From positions 32,409,094-32,473,093 of the forward strand of contig JALGQZ010000011.1 of NCBI GenBank assembly GCA_023105745.1: a stretch of DNA of 64,000 bases. Direction: 5' to 3'. This DNA is from Austropuccinia psidii. Its lineage: Eukaryota; Basidiomycota; Pucciniomycetes; Pucciniales; Sphaerophragmiaceae. Shown here one piece after another: positions 11,546 through 22,505 of this stretch. Below the pieces are notes generated by a model. It searched no databases, was not told the origin of the DNA, and saw only the letters and a list, made by a program, of their open reading frames with translations. A program made the position numbers and the translations under genes. How positions within the stretch are numbered: the stretch's first letter is position 1; the number at the start of each line of letters is the position of its first letter.

Positions 11546-11935
11546 TTCAATACATGACTAATATTAATAGCGTGTGACCATAGGAAAGGCAATGTCTCAT
11601 GAATCTGAAGTGGATTGCTCACATGCAGCAAACACCCGCATTTTTACAGTTAAGATCTGATATGGTTGTCAACCATATCAGAAGAAAATGTAGGAGGCCG
11701 TAATGGTGACTATTTGCGCATTTTTGGAAAAAGAGGTGCTCACAAACAAATACTGACTCAAACATTTGGTGGGGCACTTACACAAATTATTCTCACACAA
11801 TCAGAGATTTTCTCTAAGGAGGAAATAAATAATTTTTACGTGAACAAAGAATGTAATACAAATTGAACATAACAATGATTGAATACAAACAATTTATATC
11901 AAAGAAAGTATTACAAAAGATAAAAAGTGGAAAGA
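11546..11935. other. Spacer with a 25-nt perfect palindrome
   Basis: No supported gene. A short frame at 11666-11866 has no recognisable motif. The palindrome is at 11657-11681 (arms CTGATATGGTTG / CAACCATATCAG, one-base centre). Confidence 0.5.
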
Positions 11936-11938
11936 ATG

Positions 11939-13237
11939 CTATTTTTTTCTCTCTAAGTATTTGGAGACTATCCTGGTGATGTCCTCCTTTGGATAAGCCT
12001 CCAGTTCTTGGCCAAGGAGGGAGTTTAGTTCCTCCTGAAATTCCCGGTGCATCTCATTTTGATGAGTTGCATCCAGAAAAGGAATCATGTGGTGCAAGCG
12101 GCGATGCTCCAACAAGATTTGGTTGATGGCTTGAGGAATCATTAGTGTTGGTTGCAGGTTGGTGAATTCCTGGCGAGTGTCATCTTAGGAATGAGAGGAG
12201 CTTGGCACCGGGGGGGAGGAGGCGGTTGGGTTCTCAGCGCCAATGGGAGGGAGATCCAGGGAAGAAACCGGGGTAGGAGTGGAAGGTGGCCGAGTCGGGG
12301 TAGGAGAAATGGGAGGGGGGGATCCAACAGGGGTAGCGTCAATGATGATGATTGAGCGGGGAGTAGCAGGATGAGCTGGAGATGGGCAAAGGAGGGGTGA
12401 GGAAAAGTTGGGAAGAATTAAGAAAGTGAAGCTGGGACTGACCAAATGGTTCCCCCATGGATTGTTTTGGAGACACCTCTGGTTCTGGCTCACAAGTTGC
12501 AACATCCTCAGGTGGTTTGGAGGATGGACTCGGGCCAGGAATAGGTGGCTCATTGTGTTGGGAGGGTTCTACAAAAGGAGGAAGAGTCAGTTAACTTGAG
12601 TCAAAAGTGGAAATTAAATGAAATTTGGCTGCTTACTGCGGAATAAGTCCTCCAACCATTGGGTGCCATTTGGGCCAGGAGTGGGTTGCCGTGGGGTTTG
12701 CTGGCGAGGCATACATTGAACGGGTGAGTCTTGTTGGGGGGGATTGGGTGGGTTTTGTTCTGTGTGTAATGGAAAAAAGTCAGTATGATTGCGTGAACAG
12801 AACTGAATTCAGGAGAGAAAAGAAAACTTACTTTGGCATTTGAATCCCATGGGTGACAAGACATGGTGCCGATTGGCCCAAGCTCAAGTTTCCTCTCACC
12901 ATTGCCATCCTTCATCGGCCAGATAATCACTTCACTCCAGTCAAGAAGTGAAGTGACCATTGGATGGTGGACATATCAATGCTTGAGGGGACAGGGCTAA
13001 TTGTCCTGAATTGTTTCTGTTGGGCTGTTTGAGGTCCTGGGGTCCATTCCCGCTTGGGAATACTTTCATCATTGTCACCCACAGAGGAGTCCTCGCAAGG
13101 GCCTTTTGGGCGGGAACTCCTCTGGCCGCATTGTTGGAAGGGTTGGACAACAAACAAGCATTTCGTGTGTGCTTGTCGGTCATTGTTGAGGAATGAATAC
13201 AGGGGATACCCTGCTTAGTGCATAATGTGCATGACAT
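11939..13237 (-). pseudogene. Gene Z, cysteine-containing repeat ORF, degraded
   Basis: Read on the minus strand: a Cys-rich start (SCTLCTKQGIPCIHSSTMTD), then after a frameshift FVVQPFQQCGQRSSRP and ESIPKREWTPGPQTAQQ, then a Trp-rich DEGWQW segment with stops. A Pro/Ser-rich linker follows (12185-12553), and the C-terminal helix block is FLDATHQNEMHREFQEELNS (near 12060). I recall this order from highly repeated hypothetical proteins of Austropuccinia psidii. The spaced cysteines could be a zinc-cluster-like DNA-binding unit, but the second half of such a motif is scrambled here. Introns with GTAAG/TTAG-like signals appear to separate blocks. Function unknown; cargo of the DNA transposon. 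Confidence 0.5.
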
Positions 13238-13674
13238 CTAAAAACAAAACAATTGGGGTTAGTAACTGAATAGAAAGTAAACAATCAAGAAAGAAAATGA
13301 AGACATATGATGAATTATAAATTTAAAACGGAATTAAAAAAAAGCGCTCTAGTTGCAAGGTTTGAAAATTCTGGAAGAGAGTTGTGAAGAAAAATAAGTA
13401 TTAATATTGGTACATAATGTGGACAAAAGTTTTAAATGGAGGAAAAGCATGAGGTGGATAGAAGGGGAATTCTGGATGTATAAGTGGGAAAAACAAAAAG
13501 CGAGGAGGAAGGGTAGTGGGGTCAGTGGAGTGCTATAGAAAAAAGTGGAAAGGCAGGAAGACAAGGGGAAATATGCACAAAATTAAGAAGAGCGGGTGAG
13601 AAAAAAAGTAGATGGCTTGTTGGGCAAAGATGGTCTTTTATACCATGGGGAAGCTGAGACGACTGCAGCAGTCA
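13238..13674. other. Spacer, no gene seen
   Basis: Lies upstream (minus sense) of gene Z and could contain its promoter. It is purine-rich from 13430 to 13620 on the plus strand. No motif is strong enough to annotate. Confidence 0.3.
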
Positions 13675-13805
13675 CAGCACCCAACAAAGGCTCATCTTCA
13701 AGCTGTGTAGGCAAAATTGAAGCTCAGTCGCAGCACCCAACAAGGGCTCAGCTTCAAGGCATGTCAGAGAAATTGAAGCTCAGTTGCAGCATTCGCTGCG
13801 ACTGA
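13675..13805. repeat. 56-bp tandem repeat, ~2.3 copies
   Basis: CAGCACCCAACAA starts at 13675 and 13731, with a third partial copy (CAGCATTCG) at 13787, so the period is 56 bp. GGCTCANCTTCAAG and TTGAAGCTCAG blocks lie within each unit. Confidence 0.85.
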
Positions 13806-15517
13806 GAAGGGAAATTCTTGCATGAGGCAGAGGAAAACGGGGTTCTGGGTGAATATTGCAATTGATTGAATTGTCAGACTCAGTCAAATCCCCGTTGTTT
13901 CCTTAAATAGCCACCCAATCTCCTGGGAGGGCTTTTGTGAGGGCATTGTTGAATGTGCATGGTGGGTGCAATCCACAAATTCCCCATTCAGAAAAGCATT
14001 TGGTGGATTTGGTCACAGGTGACCACGGCGAGCATACTGGCCTTATGGCTGGGTGATAGTGTTTGAACAAAGGGTCGGGCAGCTGTATGACAAGTGAATA
14101 CAGCATGAGTTTGGGTCAACCCATTTCTCAGGTTTGCTTTGGGGTCATAATTGAAATTCTCAGTGGCTGAACATTTGAAATGCACAGTTATTGAGCTATT
14201 GATATAACAATATCAAATGCACCATGCTGAGCAATTGCTAGGTCATTTTTGTAAGCATGCAATCTGAGCATTTTGCACAATGTCGGAAGAAATTTTGGCA
14301 AGGTTGAGCATTTCACACACTTTGGTGAAGTGCTCCAAATTGAGCCTTCCAATGAACTATTGCAAAAAGTGTTCCAATCAAGGCTCCACCAGAAACTTCC
14401 ACACTGAGCTTTTGACCATGACATGCTCAGCTTACATGTGAAAATTGGGTGAAACGCAATGCTGAGCATGTGGCACATGAGCCACATGTATGTAAACAAT
14501 CAGAAGGTGGATCCCAATTGGTAATATGCATGCAGGTGGGAGTAGTACTACATCCTAATTTGTACATCCGACGTTGTAGTACGTAGTACACCTTTGTACG
14601 TACTACAATGTTGGGGCAGAGCAAAAGATGTACAACAATGTAACATGCAATCACATCAAGCCATTGAGTCAAATTTCTCAAATGCATCCCTTTGATGCAG
14701 CTTTTTGGAGAGCTCAGCCTAACTACCACACAGATGCAGGTGTAATCCAAGTTAATGTAAGGGGTGGTTCCATTATCAGGGCAAATAATGACTGTCCCCA
14801 CTTGTTTATCGTGCCCCCTCATTGTCAGGCAGCCACACGCTTTCATACGCACCCCCAATGGGTCATACACAGGTGACTTTCACATGCCTGGAAGACCTTT
14901 TACCGCCAGTCTTCTGACCAACTATTTGGTTGGTTGGGTAGTCAGCTTGACTGCAGACGCTCAACTGCTTGTGCACGGAAACCTGACGCCAATCAGTGTG
15001 GATTTGTTCAGCCTCATCCACATTAACATAATCCCGGCCTATGATTGCTGAGGCTTGTTATGTTTGTGTGGGGATCTGCCACCGCGGGTCATTTGCTGCA
15101 CATTCTCACGCGCCTCGCGCAAGTTGTGGAGCCTGGCTTGCATCCAAAAAAATACCTTGGGCGAATGGCCTCTTTTGCTGGAGTTTTGTAAATGCATGAG
15201 GGAGATACCCTGATGCCAATCTCGGTGGATTAGTAACCGCCTCAAACGCAATAGGGGTGAATTTATATGTGGATCACGGCTCATGGCTGGCGCCCCCTTT
15301 GATCATGTCACAAATTCCCCCCTGGAATCCCAGTAGGCATCAGTCAGCACAAAACTCTGGGCAAAACCAAACTCATGTCTGGTGGCATGCCACCAAACAT
15401 ATCTCACCCGCCCATACACAAACATCACCACAGTGAGATTGCCCTTTGAAACCCCCAAAATTGACCAGTAGGTCCCTATATGACAATTAACCTGGGGAAG
15501 ATACGCTTATTGTTTGC
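13806..15517. other. Spacer with short repeats and a hairpin
   Basis: I see no gene that can be supported. Frames of 80-147 codons exist on both strands (for example around 14427-14870) but overlap each other and carry no recognisable domain. From 14200 to 14490 the word TGAGC(A/T) recurs about every 40-60 bp. A hairpin lies at 14574-14608. The segment is interrupted after 15517 by a solo LTR. Confidence 0.35.
14574..14608. repeat. Inverted repeat (hairpin)
   Basis: Perfect 12-nt arms TTGTAGTACGTA (14574-14585) and TACGTACTACAA (14597-14608) around an 11-nt loop. An AGTAGTACTAC palindrome lies just upstream near 14540. Confidence 0.75.
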
Positions 15518-17907
15518 TGTGGGAACTCCTTTTGGTGTGGGATGAAATAAGGCAGTACCTTGAGGGGGAAATTATTGGTAAGTCTGTTTTGAATTTCAGA
15601 ATTGTCCAATAACCATGGGTGCTAAGGTGTATTAGCTGCCCCTCTAAATAATACTGAATAGTCAGCCTACAGATAATCACAAAATAAAATAAGATTTGTG
15701 GCTTTAACAGATAGAGAATCCTTATCAGCACTCTCTAAATCAGACCTATCAATAACACTACAGTAAAGACTCTGATCTACAATTTCTGATAAAATAAACA
15801 CTAGATTTTTTTTTATTTTTTTTTAATAAAAGTGATGATAATATATATATATGTATGTTTTGGGTTTCTGTTATCTTAATAAAACTAATAAGAATGTTTT
15901 TTTGTTTTTTTTAAAAGGAATGATAAAAATTTTTTTTTTTTTATGGTTTTAGGCTGATTATAATGATTTTTTTTTGATATGAGTACTAATAATAAGACTA
16001 CTGGATTTGATTCTTTTAGGATTTTTTTTAATACTGAGTTTATATCACTACTACTTCTCTTTGTTAATAACACTAAGCTTTTGAGCAAACGGTTATACTA
16101 CTATTCTTTACTAATACTAAGCTACTGAGCAAGGCTACTGAGCTTTTACTACAGTTATACTACTATTCTTCACTAATATCAAGCTACTGAGCAAGGCTAC
16201 TGAGCTTTTCACTACTAAAACACTACTACTATTCTAGATATCCTGCTAGTTCAGGGATGGTGGTGATCCTGGATAGTGGGAGCTTGTTCCATGATGATGG
16301 GGAAAATGAGGGAGAGAGGACCTCTATTTATAGCTTTTGGGCCTCCATAGAGCTTCTCAAAACAGGGTACTTAGAAAAAATCATAGTTGAGAGGTTTTAG
16401 CTAGTGAGACGTGTAGTTTTTGGTGTAGCAAAGTGTTTGCTGAGACAATTATGCTGGTGGTGCTTTTTCTTATCAAAATCATGTGATGTATTTGAGATAA
16501 TTTGGCTGGTGAGATTTTCTTTTTTGCCAAGAAAGTGGAGAAAATACAGCTCCTGACAATTGAACTTTCTTCTAGTCATATGATATATATGAGAAAATTA
16601 TGCTGGTGTTTCTGTTTCTTATCAAAATCATGTGATGTCTTTGAGATAATTTTGCAAAATCATGTGATGTCTTTGAGATAATTTTGCTGGTGAGACTTTC
16701 TTTTTTGCCAAGAAAGTGGAGAAAATACAGCTCCTGACAATTGAACTTTCTTCTAGTCATATGATATATATGAGAAAATTATGCTGGTGTTTCTGTTTCT
16801 TATCAAAATCATGTGATGTCTTTGACATAATTTTGCTGGTGAGATTTTCTTTTTATCAGAGTTATGTGAGGTCATTGAGATAATATAGCTGGTGATGTTT
16901 TCTTGAAGGTGGGAAAAGTATCTTTTGTTTCTATTTTTACGTATGTTATGAGAGAATTATGCTGGTGTTTCTGTTTTAGTATTGTATCATTTAATATGGA
17001 GATTGCATCATTTCTATCAAGTTTGATGCGTGTCATTATTAATAAGAAAACATTTGTTCTTGGAAAATAAATTGTATTTTATGCATAGCCTTGACGTATT
17101 TCTTTTTTCAAATGAATCAAGGTGGGGAAAATATTTTTGTTTATATTTTTTACTTATGTTATGAGAGAATTATGCTGGTGGTGCTTTTTCTTATCCAAAT
17201 CATGTGATGTATTTGAGATAACTTGGCTGGTGAGATTTTCTTTTTTTGCCAAGAAAGTGGAGAAAATACAGCTCCTGACAATTGAACTTCCTTCTAGTCA
17301 TATGATATCTATGAGAAAATTATGCTGGTGTTTCTGTTTCTTATCAAAATAATGTGATGTCTTTGAGATAATTTTGCAAAATCATGTGATGTCTTTGAGA
17401 TAATCTTGCTGGTGAGATTTTATTTTTTGGTGAATTTGTTACGTATTTTCTGAGAGAATTATGCTGGTGTTTCTGCTTTAGTATTGTATTATTTCATATG
17501 GAGATTGCATCATTTCTATCAAGCTCGATGTGTGTCATTATTACTAAGAAAACATTTGCTCTTGGAAAATATATTGTAATTTTATGCATAGCCTTGAGGT
17601 ATTTCTTCTTTCAATTGAATCAAGGTGGGGAAAATACAGCGCTGATTCTGTGGTCCGTCTACATATACCTTTATTTAGATTAACTGCTTTTAATTGCATA
17701 ATTTGCTATTTATGATGCAATAAGGTGGATAAATCCTTTGATACTATACTGTTTCAATAATATCTTGAGGCTGTCTATTGTATATTTCTGTTTGAAATCT
17801 GTAGTTGTAATGTGTAGATATGTTTTGCATACTTTGTTTTATTATCATTTTTTCCCTTTGTTTTATTGCTAAGTTTGAAATTAGTACTAATGGTATGGAA
17901 TATCACA
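15518..17907. mobile_element. Solo LTR, family G (diverged copy)
   Basis: Starts TGTGGGAACTCCTTTTGGTG and ends GGTATGGAATATCACA, 2,390 bp. These ends and the first 250 bp match the 1,841-bp LTRs of the 17.1-kb element at 22506-39635. Flanked by a perfect 4-bp duplication TTGC (15514-15517 and 17908-17911), the same duplication length as that element. It is longer because of internal tandem repeats. It lies between the spacer and the helicase gene. Confidence 0.85.
16390..17650. repeat. Tandem repeats within the family G solo LTR
   Basis: A block containing AATCATGTGATGT, GCCAAGAAAGTGGAG and CTCCTGACAATTGAACTT recurs near 16478, 16650-16690 and 17201. A second block, GAGATTGCATCATTTCTATC, recurs near 16999 and 17500, about 501 bp apart. 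The repeats explain the extra ~550 bp compared with the other family G LTRs. Confidence 0.75.
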
Positions 17908-18296
17908 TTGCTGTCACACCAGCGAACATGGCTGCATGCCTCTAATATGCCCCTCCACATTAAGTTGTGACAACCCACCCAATTTTGGATATGCTAATGT
18001 TAACCTTGGTCCACCAAAAGTTGCATAACTTGCTGCAGATCCAGCAGTCATATTGGTGCACCCACATTTTTGCAACCTTGCCTTGATATATCCCCCAAAT
18101 TGGATATGAAAATTATGAGCCCAAGAGGCCCATCTTCCTAAAGACCATTCACGTAACCACAGGCCATCCCCCTTTGAGAAAATTGCTGCCTCTCATATAA
18201 GTTCCCCACCTGTGCTTGTTGGTCTTCATTCCCTTTAGCTACCCCTTCCTGATAATATAATTTCCAACTGTCCCCAAATAATTCATAATAGCCATC

Positions 18297-20540
18297 ATGT
18301 CAACCCCTTCACAACCACTTTGCATTGTGATGATTAATATTCATATTCAAATAAATTGTGATATAACCTTAAATCCTGATAATTACAACTTAGCTTCTTG
18401 GATTATCCTATGGGACAATCAACACAGAATATTTGTATATCTCCCCAATCACCAGCATGCTATTGGCTCTCTCCCTGGAGCCCTTTCCAAAATGTTGATA
18501 ACATTCCTTGGGGCACCACAAACGTTCATGCACTGTAGTCCTGGTGGCGCATGGATTGAAAATTGCCAATCCAATCCTACTAAAACATTACTTTTTGAGG
18601 AAGTATTTATGACTGATGCAAATGATCCCTCCTTATCTCAGAAATCCAATCTAGCGTCAATGTTCTTCACATGGTATTCGAACATTCTATTCATAATTGA
18701 AAGCTTTCGAAAACAAGATTTCAAGATTAAAATGCCCAAAGAATATGACTGTAATACTCATAGTCAATGTGAAGTCTTTACTCCCACATTTCCTGCTTCA
18801 AACTCGATGCCAGCTTCATATCCTGCTGTTTTATCATTGAATTCCAAGCAAAAACTGATAAAATTACCCAGTGGATCAGACCTCTTCATGATGAGTCTGC
18901 CCCATTCCATTATTCAAACCCCCTCCTCCCTCATCAAAAGACTGGACTAGCTTTTCTCTGGGATTGAGAAATCCCCAATGGCCAATCAGCCCGTAACCTT
19001 TGGGCCACCTCACCCCCAGGATCCACTTTTAATGCCAGGCACATCATTACAAACAAGGTCTTTAGCTCATTTGAATCCCTTTCAACCAATACCCCTGTTG
19101 GAGGACTGCTCGCGGATGATATGGGATTAGGTAAAACCATTCGGGCCATTGCTCTAATTGGTACCTCCAAGGAGCTGTTGATTCCCAACCCCCATTGCTC
19201 CATGCCCACCATGATCATCTGCCCCCTCGCTAAATTACCAACTGGCAATCAGAAATATCCAAGCATGCTCAGGCTGGAGAGCTTCAAACCAAAATCTACC
19301 ATGGTCCCACTTGTTGCTCATTATCTGAGGCTGACATCTTAAAATTTGTTATCATCATCACTTCTTACAATACTATCACCCAAGAATTTAAGCAAACCAA
19401 TACCTCTACATCATTCATTTTAAAATCAAATGGCATCATATAATTTTGGATGAAGCACAGTGAGTGTCCGATCTTTAAATGATTTGAATTACCTTTCATA
19501 TCCAATAACCCTTCCCCCATCTTATAGCTATATTTGCTCTCAATACACTGCCACTCACCATGCCATTAATAGCCTCATTTCATCCCGTCAAATATGTTTA
19601 ACAGGCACACCTATTCACAACACCATTTATGACCTTTTGGGCATGATATCATTCATCACCCAACCCCAGAGCTCAGATCAAGATAACTGGTCACCATTCA
19701 TACTGAGTAGTCTTTCCAAAGTTAGCAATGATATTCTACATTTGGCATTGCTGCATTTAATTTTGCGCCGCACCAAAACGACACATCTCAAATCCCTCCC
19801 CACTATTAGCCATCATTATGAGCTACTCCCACTCAACCCAACCATGCAGCAAGAATATTCCACATTATAAAAAGAATTCCTATCATCCAAAAGAAAAGGA
19901 CCAGGAGAATTTTTCAGAAATATTAATAAGCTGCGAATATGTTGTAACCATCATATCATGCTTAACACAATTGCGGATGCCAATTTGGAAGACCACAAGG
20001 GCAGGAGCACTCAGGATAACTCCTCAACAATCACACAAACTATTGTGGATGTGGAAGAATCCATGATGAGTAGTAAAATTGCACACCTCCTACAAAGCTT
20101 AATGAAGAACAAACAATCAAAGTGTGGTCCACCCAAATCTGTGGTTTCTACCCAATGGACCCAGTTTCTTGATTTGTGAGTTAATTCTAATATGCATCAA
20201 TTACCAATTAAATCCATCTGAACCTTTTTTTATGGTAGAATTGGTATTGCACTTGCCCATCACTCTATCCGTTCAGCACAAATTGATGGAACAATTACAG
20301 CAAGAGTGCAGGAGAAGGCAGTGAAGAATTTCTCCAATAATCCTGAATGTGAAGTACTGATTCAATCCACTGCTGCAGCTGGACCTGGCCTCAATATAAC
20401 TTGTGCTAATATTGTCTATTTGATGGTGAGGGGACCTGCAAATTTCTACCCTGATTTTTGGACACTGACATCCACATTTCAAGGAGCCCAATTGGAACCC
20501 AGCCATTGAGGCTCAGGCTGTTGATCGACTCCATCGTATT
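18297..20540 (+). pseudogene. SNF2 family helicase (Rad5/Rad16-like), main part
   Basis: The motif order is that of SNF2 ATPases: HQKTGLAFLW followed by an in-frame TGA (18965), then GGLLADDMGLGKT (Walker A, about 19100-19138), a DEAQ-type box near 19450 followed by an intron-like GTGAGT, ICLTGTPIHNT (motif III, near 19600), LRRTKT, RICCNHH, TQWTQFLDL near 20155, AGPGLNIT (motif V) and AVDRLHRI (motif VI start) cut at 20540. SNF2 enzymes use ATP to translocate on DNA and remodel chromatin. Several frameshifts and stops separate the motifs. A solo LTR and then a 17.1-kb element split the 3' end. The upstream 18297-18950 frame (217 codons) is probably the N-terminal region. Confidence 0.8.
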
Positions 20541-22370
20541 TGTGAGCCTTAGAGGTAATTTCATATACCCAAAAGACGACAAATACAAAAAATAACATAT
20601 TAATATAAATAAAATAAATTTATTTATATTATTAAAATAAAAATCAAAATATAAATATAAAAAATTATATTGAAAATAAAAAATTAATTACAATTTAAAA
20701 ATAAAAATACATTAAATTTTTTAAGTATAAAATTACATTTATACTTGAAAAAATTAAGTAAAAATGAAATTTTAAAAAAATTGTGAAAAAATAAATAAAT
20801 TTGGAAAAAAGTTAAATAAAATTTATTATAACTTTTTATTCAATAAATAAACACATAAAAATTATTTCACCATTGGATTCCTCATAAAAAATCAGGTGGG
20901 GTCACCTCTGAGTGAAATTCTTGTAACTCAACTCTAAATAAGCTTAAATTAAGTTTTTAGTATTTTCAATACAAAAGTTGAAAATCCTCAAAACCTTAAT
21001 TTAATTCACACCACATGTGGTGTTAACCATCAATTTTTGTGTTAAAATTGAGGGGTTGTGTTTAGTTTAGAAGTTATGAGGAATTGAAGTATTTTCAATT
21101 GAATTCAATTGAAATGTCAAAATGTGTGCGTGTATTACATAAGTGAACTTTGATTTACATATGAGGTGTCAATTATTACTGTATTTTACTGTACAATTGA
21201 ATTGAATTACATATGTAAATTATAAGTATAATACATGATGAGGAATTAAAGGAAAAATAAATTGGAAAGATTAAATTTGGGGGGGAAAAGGAACTCCAGC
21301 TCTAAGGGGGAGCTAGACCCCCAAAATCCTTGCTGACAGGCAGTTGGATGTCCAAATTTACGCAAAAGTTCATCACTTTTGGCCTGGAATTGAGCTACAG
21401 GGTCTGTGGACTCAATTGATGATGAGGTTTTGATACCAACTGGGGTAGTTTTAGCTGTTGCCAAGAGGGTAAAACTACCCTTAAGATAAAACAATCATAG
21501 TAAAAACAGCTTTAACTGGTTTCTTCGCCTCCGACACACATTCTGGCGTGTTTTGAAGGCTCTAGGCCAGGTATTGCTATAGTAATGGCTGATTCAAAGG
21601 TCTAAAATGGCTAAAAATGGCTTAAACCAGCCCTTTTTGGTCTAAACCAGGGTTCAATGATGCCATAATTGGCTTTTCTGTTGTCAGGATGTTTTCACGA
21701 CTGACAAGAGTAAATTTTACTTTTGGAGTAAGAGAATTGATGGCTATAAAAGAATGTCTTCTTTGCCCCACTTTTCTCTTCATGTTAGAATCTTTTCCTT
21801 TTATAATTAGTTTAAACATTGTTAAACCAATCAATAAGAGATTCCAACCACCTCTATTAAATCATTTTAAAACTTTTAACCACGTGAAAAAATCATTATA
21901 ATCATTGTTTGTAACTTTTATAATCATTTTTACCCCTGAACCACCCCAAAAGTGAATTAAATCATCTTTCATCACTGTAAACTTTGTCACTTTGTTTCCA
22001 AATTCACTCTGGTCACTTTTGGGCGTTTTTTCTCTTTAATATTCTTTTCAAAGACTTTGTTCTTTAATTAATTGCTTGCAGTTCTTTGCTCAATTAATTC
22101 CAATTGAAATTGCTCTTGAAGAAATTTCTTTTGTAGCCTGAAAATATCTCTTGTAGAGTATTTTTTGGATAAATTTTTTTTGTTGGTAAAACAATAAATT
22201 TTTATAATATTATTGTTTTATACTAATAAAGCTATAAACAATAAAATTGGCATGTTTTCTCTTAAAAATAATATTCTTTACTTATTTTAATTGATTTTTT
22301 ACCTTATACAAATTTTGAGGACAGCAAAAGTACTTGATTTTTAACCAAAGTTTCATATCCACACCTTACA
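20541..22370. mobile_element. Solo LTR, family F1, copy 2
   Basis: Runs from TGTGAGCCTTAGAGG to CACACCTTACA, 1,830 bp, closely similar over its whole length to 6129-7956. It has its own perfect 5-bp duplication GTATT (20536-20540 and 22371-22375). Removing it restores helicase motif VI in frame (DRLHRI then GPKQPVKFIHYIT). Confidence 0.9.
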
Positions 22371-22375
22371 GTATT

Positions 22376-22505
22376 GGCCCAAAACAACCTGTAAAGTTCA
22401 TCCACTATATCACTCATCATTCAGTTGAGGTCAACATGCAGAAGGTACCTTTCAAGCTCATCTTTGACCCTGATTGTATTGCTATTCTGAAATCATTATT
22501 TATGG
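22376..22505 (+). pseudogene. SNF2 helicase, C-terminal piece
   Basis: GPKQPVKFIHYITHHSVEVN continues motif VI of the helicase after the solo LTR; the spacing DR-HRIG...V...SVE is diagnostic. The frame runs to codon ATG at 22502, where the 17.1-kb element has inserted. Confidence 0.8.

Noticed and set aside
14427..14870. 147-codon minus-strand gene
   Set aside because: Overlaps an 82-codon plus-strand frame and a hairpin, with no homology I can recognise; Cys content follows local ACA/GCA words.
6129..22370. One 16-kb LTR element bounded by the F1 LTRs
   Set aside because: Each LTR has its own distinct perfect 5-bp duplication and the interrupted genes resume in frame, so both are solo LTRs.
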